This document shows positions 45,428-55,950 of a DNA stretch of 64,000 nucleotides, in pieces. The DNA comes from Bacteroidaceae bacterium (lineage in GTDB: Bacteria; Bacteroidota; Bacteroidia; Bacteroidales; Bacteroidaceae), in assembly GCA_017464345.1 (NCBI GenBank), contig JAFUAH010000017.1:1-64000 (forward strand), read 5' to 3'. Positions within the stretch are counted from its first letter, which is position 1; each line of letters opens with the position of its first letter. Below the pieces are notes generated by a model. That model made no database searches. It worked only from the letters and a program-made list of their open reading frames with translations, and had not been told where the DNA came from. Made by a program: the position numbers and the translations under genes.

Positions 45428-48400
45428 ATGAAACGCATATTAGGACTCGATTTAGGGGTAAGTAGTATTGGCTGGGCTTTGGTAAACGAAGCCGAGAGCC
45501 AAGAAGAGAAGTCTTCTATTGTCAAACTTGGTGTTCGTGTCAATCCGCTGACGGCTGACGAACAAAGAAATTTCGAAAAAGGGAAATCCATAACCACCAA
45601 CGCCGACCGCACCCTGAAAAGGGGCATGCGCCGAAGCCTGCAACGCTACAAACTCCGTCGTAACGAACTCATCCGATTACTGAAGGAGCATCATTTCATC
45701 ACTGACGAAACTCTCCTGTATGAGAACGGTAATCGAACCACCTTTGAGACCTATCGTCTACGCGCCAAGGCTGCTACGGAACAAATCTCGCTGGAAGAAC
45801 TAGCTCGCGTACTCCTTATGATAAACAAGAAACGTGGCTACAAGAGTAACCGTAAGGCCAAAGGCAATGACGAAGGGCAATTGGTCGATGGTATGGAGGT
45901 GGCCAAAATCCTCTATGACGAAGGACTTACACCTGGCGAATACTCCCTTTCGCTCATTGACCAAGGAAAGAAATATCTGCCCGATTACTATCAATCTGAC
46001 TTACAGGCAGAACTCAAAAGAATCTGGGATAAGCAGAAAACGCTGTATCCCGAAAAACTTACCGACGATTTTTGGCAGGTACTGCAAGGCAAGAGCAAGA
46101 CCCAGACCAATAAAATGTTTATTGCTCGCTACCAAGTATTTTCGCCAACCCTGAAACGGGACGAAGCCCGTCATCAGCTCTTGCAGTGGCGTGTAAACGG
46201 ATTAAGCAAACAACTAACCATAGAAGAGGTATCTGCCGTAGTGGCTGAACTAAACGGGCAGATAAATGGGACAAGTGGCTATCTGGGCAAAATCAGTGAC
46301 CGTAGCAAGGAACTCTATTTCCGCAAACAAACCGTCGGGCAATATCTAATGGCCCTACTTGATGCAAATCCCAATGCCAGCCTCCGCAACACGGTGTTCT
46401 ATCGTCAGGACTATCTCGACGAGTTCGAAATGATATGGCAGACACAGGCTCGATTCCATCCTGAACTAACAAACGGGCTCAAACACGACATTGGAAATGT
46501 GACCATCTTCTACCAGCGCCCCCTCAGAAGCCAAAAAGGCCTTGTCTCCATCTGCGAACTCGAACAGCAGCAACTCGAGACCATGGTCGACGGGAAGAAA
46601 AAAGTCATCACAATTGGCAGTAAGGTATGCCCCAAGTCCTCCCCACTCTTCCAAGACTTCCGTATGTGGCAGCGCCTCAACGACCTCCGCATCCTCAGCG
46701 ACGAACTTTTTGGCAATCGCAGTTTAGACTTGACAGAGAAACAGACTCTGGCACACGAACTCAGCATCCATGCCAAACTCACCAAGCAACAAGCCTTGAA
46801 ATTCTTGTTCAAAAAGGCAAAAGGCATAGACCTGAACTTCAAGGAACTGGATGGCGACACCACACAGGCGGCGCTATTCGAAGCCTACAAGAAGATTGTA
46901 GACATGTCGGGACATGGGGAATACGACTTCTCCAAGATGCCCACTGACGAGGTGCTGGATATCGTAGAAAATGTCTTCTCCGCACTGGGATTTAGCACTG
47001 CGCCATTACGTTTCGATGCCACGCTACAAGGGAAAGATTTGGAACGCCAGCCCTGCTACCAACTCTGGCATCTGCTATATTCCTATGAAGGTGACAAGTC
47101 CAAAACCGGTGACGAAGCACTTATCCGCAAAATACGCAACATCTTCCACTTCGACAACGACGATTACGCAAAAATCATTGCCCAAGTATCCTTCAAGCCC
47201 GATTACGGCAGTCTCAGCGCCAAGGCTATACGTAAGTTGCTACCCTACATGTATGAAGGATATGACTACTACGAGGCTTGTGAGATGGCGGGGTATCGTC
47301 ATTCCGCACGTTCACTTACCAAGGAAGAACTGGAACACAAAGAACTAAAGTCACAATTAGACCTCTTGCCTCGAAACAGCCTCCGCAATCCTGTTGTAGA
47401 GAAAATTCTCAATCAGATGGTTAATGTCGTCAATGCCGTAGTTGAGACTTATGGCCCCATTGACGAGATACGCATAGAATTGGCTCGCGACCTGAAAAAG
47501 AGTGCCAAAGAGCGTGAGGACGACACCACCGCCATCAACAAGGCAACAAAAGAACACGAGGAGTATCGCAAGACGCTACAAAATGCACCTTTTAACATTC
47601 TCCATCCCAGCCGAAACGACATTATCCGCTACAAACTCTATTTGGAACTCAAGGAGAACGGATTCCACACACTCTATTCCAATACCTACATCCCACAAGA
47701 GAGTCTGTTCACCAATGACTTCGATATTGAACACATCATCCCACAATCCAGTGCCTTCGACGATTCGTTCTCAAACAAAACGTTGGAACTGAAAACGGTA
47801 AACCTAAAGAAAGGTAATGCCACAGCATTTGATTTCATTAGGAGTGAATATGGCGAAGCGGAACTGGAGGAATACAAAAAGCGTATTGACGACCTGCTAC
47901 GGCGGAAAGTCATCAGCCCGAAGAAACACGAGAATCTGCTCAAAACTGCGGCTGACATCAAGGGTGATTTCATTGCACGAGACTTACGCGACACTCAGTA
48001 CATCTCGCGCAAGGCACGCGAGATATTGGAGCAAATGGTTCGCGTAGTAACACCGACGACTGGTAAAATCACCGACCAGTTACGTGAAGATTGGGGGCTG
48101 GTGGACGTGATGCAGCAATTGAGCTGGGAGAAATACGATGCCGCTGGACAAACCGTATCATGGCAGAACCGTGAGGGCAAGACCATCTACCGAATCAAGG
48201 ACTGGACAAAGCGCAACGACCATCGCCACCACGCGATGGACGCCCTTACCATAGCCTTTACTCGTCACAGCATCGTGCAATATTACAATAACATGAACGC
48301 ACGTTCGGACAAGACAAGCGACATCTACGGCATCGAATGTAAGGACATGGAACGCCACAACGGTCACTTGCGTTTCAAACTCCCCATTGAGCACATGCGC

Positions 48401-49552
48401 GAGGAGGCAAAGCACCATCTTGAGACCATTCTGGTTTCCATCAAGTCGAAGACAAAAGTAGCCACACAGAATGTCAATCGCAGTAAGGCACCACGGGCAG
48501 AAGGTGGCCAAGTCCGTAAAGTGCAACTTACGCCACGCGCACAGTTACATAAGGAGACCATCTATGGCCGACACAGCCAATACCGTGTATCAATGGAAAA
48601 GGTAGGGGCGGCATTCGACGAAGCAAAGATTTCCACTGTTGCCAACAAAGAAATTCGCGAAGCCTTAGGCCGTCGTCTGGCCGCATACGGAGGCGATGCC
48701 AAGAAAGCATTCACAGGAAAGAACTCCCTCGAAAAGAATCCCATCTGGCTCAACGCCGAACATAGCCGGGCTGTACCCCTGAGAGTGAAATGTGTGGTAT
48801 TGGAAGATATCTTCACCATCCGCAAGCCCGTCAGCAAAGACCTTGCACTCGACAATGTCGTCGACCCTGCCATCAGAGCCATTCTGCAACGTCGGCTCGA
48901 CGAATGCGGAGGCGACGCAGGAAAGGCATTCTCCAACCTCGAGGAGAATCCCATTTGGCTTAATAAAGAACGAGGCATTGCCATCAAACGCGTAGCCATA
49001 AATACCGGCCTTAGTGCACCTGAGCCCATCCACGAAAAGCGCGACCGCACTGGACAGCACATAAAGGACAACGACGGGAAAGGACAACCCACCGACTATG
49101 TACAGACAGGCAACAACCATCATGTCGCCATCTTCGAGGATGCCGACGGCAAGTTACAGGAACACATCGTATCTTACTACGAGGCCATGACGCGTCTTAC
49201 GCAAGGCCTTCCTGTAATAGACTACAACTACAATGCCGAGTTGGGATGGAAGTTCTTGTTCACCATGAAGCAGAACGAATACTTTGTATTCCCAGGCGAG
49301 AGTTTCAATCCGGTAGAAGTAGATTTAAAGAATCCTGAAAACTATTCAAGGATTAGTCCTCATCTTTTCCGCGTGCAGAAATTGGCCTCAAAAGATTACT
49401 TCTTCAGACATCATCTGGAAACTACGGTAGAAGACAGAAAAGAATTGCACACAAAGACATGGTTTAGAGTCACAAATATAGAGAAACTTCGCCATATCGT
49501 AAAAGTCCGCATCAATCACATCAGCCAAATTGTTGCTATAGGAGAATATTAA
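45428..49552 (+). CDS. cas9: CRISPR-associated endonuclease Cas9, type II-C
   Basis: A 1374-residue Cas9. RuvC-I is GLDLGVSSIGWAL (Asp8), followed by an Arg-rich bridge helix (LKRGMRRSLQRYKLRRN). RuvC-II is IRIELARDLKKS, HNH is DFDIEHIIPQSSAFDDSF (His769, with Asn792 downstream) and RuvC-III is HRHHAMDA (Asp938). All catalytic residues are present. The C-terminal part contains two related modules (GGDAKKAF...NPIWLN near 1085-1110 and GGDAGKAF...NPIWLN near 1160-1180). There is no csn2 or cas4, so type II-C. Confidence 0.97.
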   Translation: MKRILGLDLGVSSIGWALVNEAESQEEKSSIVKLGVRVNPLTADEQRNFEKGKSITTNADRTLKRGMRRSLQRYKLRRNELIRLLKEHHFITDETLLYENGNRTTFETYRLRAKAATEQISLEELARVLLMINKKRGYKSNRKAKGNDEGQLVDGMEVAKILYDEGLTPGEYSLSLIDQGKKYLPDYYQSDLQAELKRIWDKQKTLYPEKLTDDFWQVLQGKSKTQTNKMFIARYQVFSPTLKRDEARHQLLQWRVNGLSKQLTIEEVSAVVAELNGQINGTSGYLGKISDRSKELYFRKQTVGQYLMALLDANPNASLRNTVFYRQDYLDEFEMIWQTQARFHPELTNGLKHDIGNVTIFYQRPLRSQKGLVSICELEQQQLETMVDGKKKVITIGSKVCPKSSPLFQDFRMWQRLNDLRILSDELFGNRSLDLTEKQTLAHELSIHAKLTKQQALKFLFKKAKGIDLNFKELDGDTTQAALFEAYKKIVDMSGHGEYDFSKMPTDEVLDIVENVFSALGFSTAPLRFDATLQGKDLERQPCYQLWHLLYSYEGDKSKTGDEALIRKIRNIFHFDNDDYAKIIAQVSFKPDYGSLSAKAIRKLLPYMYEGYDYYEACEMAGYRHSARSLTKEELEHKELKSQLDLLPRNSLRNPVVEKILNQMVNVVNAVVETYGPIDEIRIELARDLKKSAKEREDDTTAINKATKEHEEYRKTLQNAPFNILHPSRNDIIRYKLYLELKENGFHTLYSNTYIPQESLFTNDFDIEHIIPQSSAFDDSFSNKTLELKTVNLKKGNATAFDFIRSEYGEAELEEYKKRIDDLLRRKVISPKKHENLLKTAADIKGDFIARDLRDTQYISRKAREILEQMVRVVTPTTGKITDQLREDWGLVDVMQQLSWEKYDAAGQTVSWQNREGKTIYRIKDWTKRNDHRHHAMDALTIAFTRHSIVQYYNNMNARSDKTSDIYGIECKDMERHNGHLRFKLPIEHMREEAKHHLETILVSIKSKTKVATQNVNRSKAPRAEGGQVRKVQLTPRAQLHKETIYGRHSQYRVSMEKVGAAFDEAKISTVANKEIREALGRRLAAYGGDAKKAFTGKNSLEKNPIWLNAEHSRAVPLRVKCVVLEDIFTIRKPVSKDLALDNVVDPAIRAILQRRLDECGGDAGKAFSNLEENPIWLNKERGIAIKRVAINTGLSAPEPIHEKRDRTGQHIKDNDGKGQPTDYVQTGNNHHVAIFEDADGKLQEHIVSYYEAMTRLTQGLPVIDYNYNAELGWKFLFTMKQNEYFVFPGESFNPVEVDLKNPENYSRISPHLFRVQKLASKDYFFRHHLETTVEDRKELHTKTWFRVTNIEKLRHIVKVRINHISQIVAIGEY

Positions 49553-49553
49553 G

Positions 49554-50489
49554 ATGATAAAGAAGACACTCTACTTCGGCAACCCCATTTACCTAAGTCT
49601 GCGCAACGGGCAGTTGGTACTCCGCTTCCCCGACATCGAGAAGAACGAAAACCTTTCCGATACATTCAAGAAGGAAACAGAACGTACCATTCCCATAGAA
49701 GACATCGGGGTTGTGGTGCTCGACAACAAACGCATCACGCTCACCACAGGGGCAATGGAGGCCCTGCTGGACAATAATTGCGCACTCATCACCTGCGACG
49801 ACAAGAGTATGCCCGTCGGCCTCATGCTACCCCTCTGCGGTAATACGTTGCAAAACGAGCGATTCCGTTCTCAGATAGACGCCTCTGTCCCCCTGAGAAA
49901 GCAACTATGGCAGCAGACCGTCCGGCAGAAAATCCTCAATCAGGCCGCCGTGCTCGAATATAGCACGGGGAAAGAGGCAAAGAACATGCTGGCGTGGGCA
50001 AACGACATAAAAAGCGGGGACAGCGAAAACATGGAGGCACGGGCGGCCGCCTTCTACTGGAAGAACGTCTTCCCCACCCTGCCTGGCTTCGTCCGTGGAC
50101 GTGAAGGCGAGCCGCCCAACAATCTCCTAAACTACGGGTATGCCATCCTGCGGGCCTGTGTGGCTCGTGGCTTGGTCGGGAGCGGACTACTGCCGACACT
50201 GGGCATCCACCACCACAACCGCTATAATGCCTACTGCCTGGCCGACGATATTATGGAGCCCTATCGCCCATTTGTCGACCAACTGGTAGTAGACATCATC
50301 CGGCAGAACTACGACTATTCCGAACTGACACGCGAACTGAAAGCACGGCTTCTCACCATTCCCTCGCTCGATGTTAAGGTAGACGGTAAGCGCAGCCCAC
50401 TCATGATAGCCGTGGGACAGACCACTGCCAGCCTGGCCAAGTGTTTCAGTGGCGAGGTGCGGAAGATTTCCTACCCCGACCTCGGATGA
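49554..50489 (+). CDS. cas1: CRISPR-associated endonuclease Cas1
   Basis: A 311-residue Cas1 of the type II lineage. The metal ligands are visible: Glu in NMEARAAAFYW (about 161), His in LGIHHHNRYN (about 219-221) and the acidic LADDIMEPYRP. With Cas2 it forms the spacer integrase. It starts 1 nt after the cas9 stop and ends 3 nt before cas2. Confidence 0.96.
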   Translation: MIKKTLYFGNPIYLSLRNGQLVLRFPDIEKNENLSDTFKKETERTIPIEDIGVVVLDNKRITLTTGAMEALLDNNCALITCDDKSMPVGLMLPLCGNTLQNERFRSQIDASVPLRKQLWQQTVRQKILNQAAVLEYSTGKEAKNMLAWANDIKSGDSENMEARAAAFYWKNVFPTLPGFVRGREGEPPNNLLNYGYAILRACVARGLVGSGLLPTLGIHHHNRYNAYCLADDIMEPYRPFVDQLVVDIIRQNYDYSELTRELKARLLTIPSLDVKVDGKRSPLMIAVGQTTASLAKCFSGEVRKISYPDLG

Positions 50490-50492
50490 CCT

Positions 50493-50837
50493 ATGACAAC
50501 CAGACAAGTACGTATCAGCCAATATCGCGTCATGTGGATTCTTGTTTTCTTCGACCTCCCTACTGAAACCAAGAAAGACCGCAAGCGGTATGCTGAATTT
50601 CGGAAACGGCTGCAAGGCGACGGCTTCGTCATGTTTCAGTTTTCCATCTACATCCGCCACTGTGCCAGTGCCGAGAACATGGATGTCCACCTAAAACGCG
50701 TCAAGTCTTTTATCCCCGAGTTCGGCAAGGTGGGACTACTGACCATCACCGACAAGCAATTTGGCAACATCCAACTTTTCCATGGGAAGAAGGAGGAGCC
50801 CCCAAAGGCTCCAGGCATACAACTCGAACTTTTTTAG
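50493..50837 (+). CDS. cas2: CRISPR-associated protein Cas2
   Basis: A 114-residue Cas2 with the ferredoxin-like core MWILVFFDLPTETKKDR (the conserved Asp about residue 21) and YIRHCASAENMDVHLKRV. It is the structural partner of Cas1 in spacer integration and the last cas gene before the array. Confidence 0.95.
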   Translation: MTTRQVRISQYRVMWILVFFDLPTETKKDRKRYAEFRKRLQGDGFVMFQFSIYIRHCASAENMDVHLKRVKSFIPEFGKVGLLTITDKQFGNIQLFHGKKEEPPKAPGIQLELF

Positions 50838-50967
50838 TAAGAGACATAAAAACATCAGGATACGAATAGTCCCAGCCTTTCGGTTGGGACTATTCGTGCA
50901 GCGACTTCTTTTTTTATTCCTAATCATCGGCCTAAACCTCTGATTCTCTTTGCGTTCCTCAATATGA
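50838..50967. terminator. cas operon terminator and array leader
   Basis: A 15-bp near-perfect hairpin, CGAATAGTCCCAGCC with GGTTGGGACTATTCG (50863-50896), followed after 11 nt by a T-run (50907-50915). It should end cas transcription and may also stop the array transcript from the other side. The remaining 50 bp up to the first repeat are the likely integration leader. Confidence 0.6.
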
Positions 50968-52704
50968 GTTGTTTATGCCACTGCAAAGATACTAATTTTT
51001 CAGCAAATCACAACTGTTGCAGCGTCGATGACCTCATACACACTGTTGTTTATGCCACTGCAAAGATACTAATTTTTCAGCAAATCACAACCTACACGCG
51101 CACGTGTGATTACCTATAAAGTTGTTTATGCCACTGCAAAGATACTAATTTTTCAGCAAATCACAACTGCATACGCTAATACCGTAGTACCTACTGGGTT
51201 GTTTATGCCACTGCAAAGATACTAATTTTTCAGCAAATCACAACCGAAGCCGTTGAGCGTAAGTCAATTAGGAAGTTGTTTATGCCACTGCAAAGATACT
51301 AATTTTTCAGCAAATCACAACTTGCCAGCAACTGGCTGCTCACCTCGGCCAGTTGTTTATGCCACTGCAAAGATACTAATTTTTCAGCAAATCACAACTG
51401 CCTGCCTGCTGCCTACCTCTCCCCCCTGTTGTTTATGCCACTGCAAAGATACTAATTTTTCAGCAAATCACAACTCGCGCTGAAAAATGGAAAAAACAGC
51501 AACGGTTGTTTATGCCACTGCAAAGATACTAATTTTTCAGCAAATCACAACTGAAGGTTATTAATTTCTTCGATGTAGTCCGTTGTTTATGCCACTGCAA
51601 AGATACTAATTTTTCAGCAAATCACAACGTGCGCGTGAAACGGTGTACACCTTCTTTGGTTGTTTATGCCACTGCAAAGATACTAATTTTTCAGCAAATC
51701 ACAACTGGACGAGAGAGGAGAAAATAAATGCATTTGTTGTTTATGCCACTGCAAAGATACTAATTTTTCAGCAAATCACAACCAGTTACGATGGCGTTCT
51801 TTCACAAAATTGGTTGTTTATGCCACTGCAAAGATACTAATTTTTCAGCAAATCACAACGAATACCTCGGCGGTAAGGATTTCTATATTGTTGTTTATGC
51901 CACTGCAAAGATACTAATTTTTCAGCAAATCACAACTTTCACTTGCGACGCCAATGTATTCACTCGGTTGTTTATGCCACTGCAAAGATACTAATTTTTC
52001 AGCAAATCACAACACAAATGCGGCAGCGGGCGGCGTTGAAAAAGTTGTTTATGCCACTGCAAAGATACTAATTTTTCAGCAAATCACAACTGCCGGCAAC
52101 TGGCGTAATGTTGTCGGACTGTTGTTTATGCCACTGCAAAGATACTAATTTTTCAGCAAATCACAACTGCATTGATGTAGGCCACCACATCCTTGTAGTT
52201 GTTTATGCCACTGCAAAGATACTAATTTTTCAGCAAATCACAACACTACGGCACCGACCAAACACTCCTTCTGGTTGTTTATGCCACTGCAAAGATACTA
52301 ATTTTTCAGCAAATCACAACATCCAGGGCTTTCGCCATGGCATCGAATGAGTTGTTTATGCCACTGCAAAGATACTAATTTTTCAGCAAATCACAACAAC
52401 GACACAGACGCCGCCCAGCGGGCCGACGTTGTTTATGCCACTGCAAAGATACTAATTTTTCAGCAAATCACAACACTCTCAACTGTGCGCCGTACTCCTT
52501 CAGGTTGTTTATGCCACTGCAAAGATACTAATTTTTCAGCAAATCACAACTAACGATGTGTACGGAACATACAACAACGAGTTGTTTATGCCACTGCAAA
52601 GATACTAATTTTTCAGCAAATCACAACGTTCGTTTATCGCTTTTGTTGGATGCGTCTGTTGTTTATGCCACTGCAAAGATACTAATTTTTCAGCAAATCA
52701 CAAT
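50968..52704 (-). CRISPR. Type II-C CRISPR array, 23 repeats and 22 spacers
   Basis: The 47-nt repeat begins GTTGTTTATGCCACTGCAAA on the plus strand; the first 22 copies are identical by eye and the last (52658-52704) ends in T instead of C. Spacers are 30 nt, with four of 29 nt (51092, 51399, 52245, 52475). The reverse complement, GTTGTGATTTGC..., matches the orientation of known Bacteroides II-C repeats and pairs with the tracrRNA. It contains TATCTTTG, a -7 box, so I infer minus-strand transcription from within the repeats. No two spacers are the same by eye; targets unknown. Confidence 0.97.
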
Positions 52705-52741
52705 TTGCTTGCGAATGAAGTGTAGATGAAAGACGAAAGGG

Positions 52742-52793
52742 TTATGCAAGCGCCGAAGTGTGACACTGGTGTCGCACTTCGGCGCTTGCATAA
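52742..52793. repeat. 52-nt near-perfect palindrome beside the CRISPR array
   Basis: The arm TTATGCAAGCGCCGAAGTGTGACAC and its complement form a 25-bp stem with one G-T wobble and a 2-nt loop. It lies 37 bp from the last repeat. No T-run follows on either side. The rest of the gap to the MFS gene shows no other feature. Confidence 0.8.
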
Positions 52794-52913
52794 TGGACAC
52801 AAACCTGCAACCTGGAACCGTCTGGAGCAAAAAAGGCCGGAATTATTTTGTATTGCGCACGCAAATTCGTATCTTCGTCCCCAAGAAAACGCACACACAC
52901 AGACACAGACTGT

Positions 52914-54206
52914 ATGGAAACTTCTGACCACCGCAACGGGGAGACAACGACCGGCAAGTCGCCCAAGACGTGGGTGCCGACACTGTACTTTGCCATGGGG
53001 CTGCCCTTCGTCGTGCTGAATATGGTGACGACACTGATGTACAAGGGACTGAACGTCAGCGACACGCAGATTGCCTTCTGGACATCGCTCGTCATGCTGC
53101 CCTGGACGCTGAAGCCGCTATGGAGCCCCCTGCTGGAGATGTACCGGACGAAGAAGTTCTTCGTCGTGGCCACGCAGCTGACCTCGGGCCTGCTCTTCGG
53201 CATGGTGGCCCTGGCCCTGCACCTGCCCCACTTCTTCGCCGTCACCGTAGCCCTGTTCTTCGTCGTGGCCATGAGCGGCGCCACGCACGACATAGCCGCC
53301 GACGGCGTCTATATGCAAGTGCTCTCCGAACAGGAGCAGGCACAATACATCGGATGGCAGGGAGCCTTTTACAACATCGCCAAGATTGTGGGGACGGGAC
53401 TGCTGGTGTCGCTGGCCGGCGTGCTCATAGAGCGCATCGGCGTGGCACAGTCCTGGACCATGGTGATGATGCTGGTGGCCGTCCTGCTGGCCGGTGCTGG
53501 CCTGTACCATGCCTTTGTGCTGCCCGAGACGCCACACACGGGGCAGGGGGCCTCGGCGACTGACTTCTGGACCGTCTTCCGCGACTTCTTCCGCAAGCGC
53601 CACATCGCCTACTACATCGCCTTCATTGTCCTCTACCGCCTGGCCGAGGGGTTCGTCATGAAGATTGTCCCCCTGTTCCTGAAGGCCAGCCGCGGCCAGC
53701 AGGGTCTGGGGCTGACGGAGAAGGAGATAGGGCTGCTGTACGGCACCTTCGGGGCGGCGGCCTTCGTGCTGGGAAGCATTCTGGCGGGGTATTACATCGC
53801 GCACAGGGGGCTGCGCCGCTCGCTTTTCCGACTGGCGCTGGTCTTCAACCTGCCCTTCGTCGCCTACACGCTGCTGGCCCTCTACCAACCCGAAAGCCAG
53901 TGGCTCGTCGGTACGGCCATCGTGCTGGAGTACTTCGGCTACGGGTTCGGATTCGTGGGGCTGACGCTGTTCATGATGCAGCAGGTGGCTCCGGGACGGC
54001 ACCAGACGGCCCACTACGCCCTGGCCTCAGGCATCATGAACCTGGGTGTCATGCTTCCCGGCATGGTCAGCGGAGCGGTCAGCGACTGGCTAGGATACAG
54101 GCTCTTCTTCGTCCTCGTCCTCCTGTGCACCATCCCTGCCCTGCTCGTCACCTGGTTTGTCCCCTTCACCTACCAGGACAACGGGCCCACACACCCTAAT
54201 CCCTAA
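52914..54206 (+). CDS. MFS transporter (AmpG/sugar-type)
   Basis: A 430-residue membrane protein with about 12 helices. [20 protein letters not shown] and [20 protein letters not shown] place it in the AmpG-like part of the MFS superfamily. Encoded 31 nt upstream of a GH130 phosphorylase, it probably imports the disaccharide or oligosaccharide cleaved by that enzyme. The ATG at 52914 is used; the frame is open upstream but not protein-like. Confidence 0.85.
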   Translation: METSDHRNGETTTGKSPKTWVPTLYFAMGLPFVVLNMVTTLMYKGLNVSDTQIAFWTSLVMLPWTLKPLWSPLLEMYRTKKFFVVATQLTSGLLFGMVALALHLPHFFAVTVALFFVVAMSGATHDIAADGVYMQVLSEQEQAQYIGWQGAFYNIAKIVGTGLLVSLAGVLIERIGVAQSWTMVMMLVAVLLAGAGLYHAFVLPETPHTGQGASATDFWTVFRDFFRKRHIAYYIAFIVLYRLAEGFVMKIVPLFLKASRGQQGLGLTEKEIGLLYGTFGAAAFVLGSILAGYYIAHRGLRRSLFRLALVFNLPFVAYTLLALYQPESQWLVGTAIVLEYFGYGFGFVGLTLFMMQQVAPGRHQTAHYALASGIMNLGVMLPGMVSGAVSDWLGYRLFFVLVLLCTIPALLVTWFVPFTYQDNGPTHPNP

Positions 54207-54237
54207 TCAACTGAATCACCTTTTCCCTCATAACACT

Positions 54238-55209
54238 ATGACCCTAAAAATTTCTGGCACACCCCTCCCCCACATGCCTTGGGAAGAGCGCCCACAAGGC
54301 TGCCGCGACGTAATGTGGCGCTCGCTGCGGAACCCCATCATCCCACGCGACCTGCTGCCCACATCGAACAGTATCTTCAACAGCGCTGTCGTACCCTACG
54401 GCGACGGCTACGCCGGCGTCTTCCGCTGCGACGACCGCAACAGGCGCATGGCACTGCACGTCGGCTTCAGCGAGGACGGCACGGCCTGGGACATTGACGA
54501 GCAGCCCCTAGACATCGTCGGGGACTACGGCTACGACCCCCGCGTCTGCTTGCTGGAAGACCGCTACTACGTGACCTGGTGCAACGGATACCACGGCCCC
54601 ACCATCGGCGTGGCCTGGACGAAAGACTTCCGGCAGTTCCATACGCTGGAGAACGCCTTCCTGCCCTACAACCGCAACGGCGTACTCTTCCCCCGCCGGA
54701 TAAACGGTCGCTACGCCATGCTGAGCCGCCCCAGCGACACGGGTCACACGCCCTTCGGCGACATCTTCTACAGCGAATCGCCTGACATGGAGTTCTGGGG
54801 CAGGCACCGCCACGTCATGGCCCCCGCACCCTTCGAACTGAGCGCCTGGCAGTGCATGAAGATTGGCGCAGGCCCCGTCCCCATCGAGACAAGCGAGGGA
54901 TGGCTGCTACTGTACCACGGCGTACTACGTTCCTGCAACGGATACGTCTATTCCTTCGGCTCCGCACTGCTCGACCTGGACGAACCCTGGCACGTGCTGG
55001 CACGCAGCGGCCCCTACCTGCTCTCGCCGCAGATGCCCTACGAACTGACGGGCGACGTGCCCAACGTCTGCTTCCCCTGCGCCGCCCTCCACGACCCGGA
55101 GACGGGCCGCCTGGCCGTTTACTATGGCTGCGCCGATACGGTGACGGGTCTCGCCTTCGGCTACATCCCGGAAATCATCGATTTCACGAAGCGCACCAGC
55201 ATTCTCTAA
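54238..55209 (+). CDS. GH130 family glycoside phosphorylase (beta-mannoside type)
   Basis: A 323-residue five-bladed propeller enzyme: [20 protein letters not shown] near the start, [17 protein letters not shown] (Asp at the catalytic position), and ending [14 protein letters not shown]130 enzymes split beta-1,4-mannosides with phosphate. The length fits subfamily 2. With the MFS gene it forms a small mannoside-use operon. Confidence 0.88.
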   Translation: MTLKISGTPLPHMPWEERPQGCRDVMWRSLRNPIIPRDLLPTSNSIFNSAVVPYGDGYAGVFRCDDRNRRMALHVGFSEDGTAWDIDEQPLDIVGDYGYDPRVCLLEDRYYVTWCNGYHGPTIGVAWTKDFRQFHTLENAFLPYNRNGVLFPRRINGRYAMLSRPSDTGHTPFGDIFYSESPDMEFWGRHRHVMAPAPFELSAWQCMKIGAGPVPIETSEGWLLLYHGVLRSCNGYVYSFGSALLDLDEPWHVLARSGPYLLSPQMPYELTGDVPNVCFPCAALHDPETGRLAVYYGCADTVTGLAFGYIPEIIDFTKRTSIL

Positions 55210-55264
55210 AAAAGCGGATACCCGTTTGAGATTACGGAAAAGAAAGGAAAGCATACTCCTATCA

Positions 55265-55348
55265 TTTTTTAACCACGAATTACACGAATTGTGGTCTTTC
55301 CTTAGATGAGAGGCTAAGTTACAATTCGTGTAATTCGTGGTTAAAAAA
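55265..55348. terminator. 28-bp perfect inverted repeat between convergent genes
   Basis: 55265-55292 (TTTTTTAACCACGAATTACA and the next 8 bases) is exactly complementary to 55321-55348, with a 28-nt loop. The outer A/T tracts give a U-run in both directions, so it should terminate both GH130 and the XRE gene. Relatives of the CACGAATTACAC satellite occur at 57700-57790. Confidence 0.7.
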
Positions 55349-55405
55349 ATGAGGCTATGTCGTTTTATTTTGACGTAGCCCCTTAAAAATAAATACATGT
55401 CTGCC

Positions 55406-55897
55406 TTACTTGCCTGGGAAGGTCTCGAACGTCCCGTCGTCAAAAAAGATACGAACCTCGGTGACTTTCCGCTTCGGTTTGTCAATATATTTTACCACCT
55501 CACGAACTACAGGGAAGCCCCCAACGTCGCCCACGACTGTCGAATGTCCGCCCTCGCTCGTCACATCGGTTTCCCCCGGAACTGCCCCTCCGGCTGCATA
55601 GGCGTCACCTGCCATCTCGTTGGGGAAGAGCATAGGGGCCGAGGAGCGGTCGCGGGACTGCCCGCCTGGCTGTCCACCCACCGACGGCTGGGCAAACATC
55701 TCCCCCTCGCCGAACATCAGCCAGGGCATACTCAACTTCGGGAAACAGCGGTGCAAGGCTTCTGCATGGTTGAGTGTGGGGCTGGTTCGCCCATTGAAAA
55801 TACTTGACAAAGTAGCAGGGCTAATTCCCGTCAGCGCGGAGAACTCTTTTTGATTGAGTCCTTCCTGTTTCATGATTTGGAAAATACGTTCTTTCAT
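55406..55897 (-). CDS. XRE-family transcriptional regulator
   Basis: A 163-residue protein with an N-terminal helix-turn-helix (LNQKEFSALTGISPATLSSI) and a low-complexity Gly/Ala/Pro middle. The C-terminus (KRKVTEVRIFFDDGTFETFP) may bind a ligand or partner. The ATG at 55897 lies 54 nt downstream of the promoter TTTG-N20-TAACTTTG (55951-55982, minus). Target genes unknown. Confidence 0.82.
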   Translation of the reverse strand: MKERIFQIMKQEGLNQKEFSALTGISPATLSSIFNGRTSPTLNHAEALHRCFPKLSMPWLMFGEGEMFAQPSVGGQPGGQSRDRSSAPMLFPNEMAGDAYAAGGAVPGETDVTSEGGHSTVVGDVGGFPVVREVVKYIDKPKRKVTEVRIFFDDGTFETFPGK

Positions 55898-55950
55898 ATT
55901 TTGACAAGGAGGGGAGGTATATCTCCTCAATTTGCATTTCTAATTCAATA

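Noticed and set aside
45428-50837. Type II-A or II-B CRISPR system
   Set aside because: Neither csn2 nor cas4 is present; cas2 is followed directly by the array.
51253-52553. Short plus-strand reading frames with repeated CHCKDTNFSANHN-type peptides
   Set aside because: They are translations of the CRISPR repeats and spacers.
52658-52704. Degenerate last repeat as proof that the array is read left to right
   Set aside because: A single base change is weak evidence, and the tracrRNA pairing and -7 boxes in the repeats point to the other strand.
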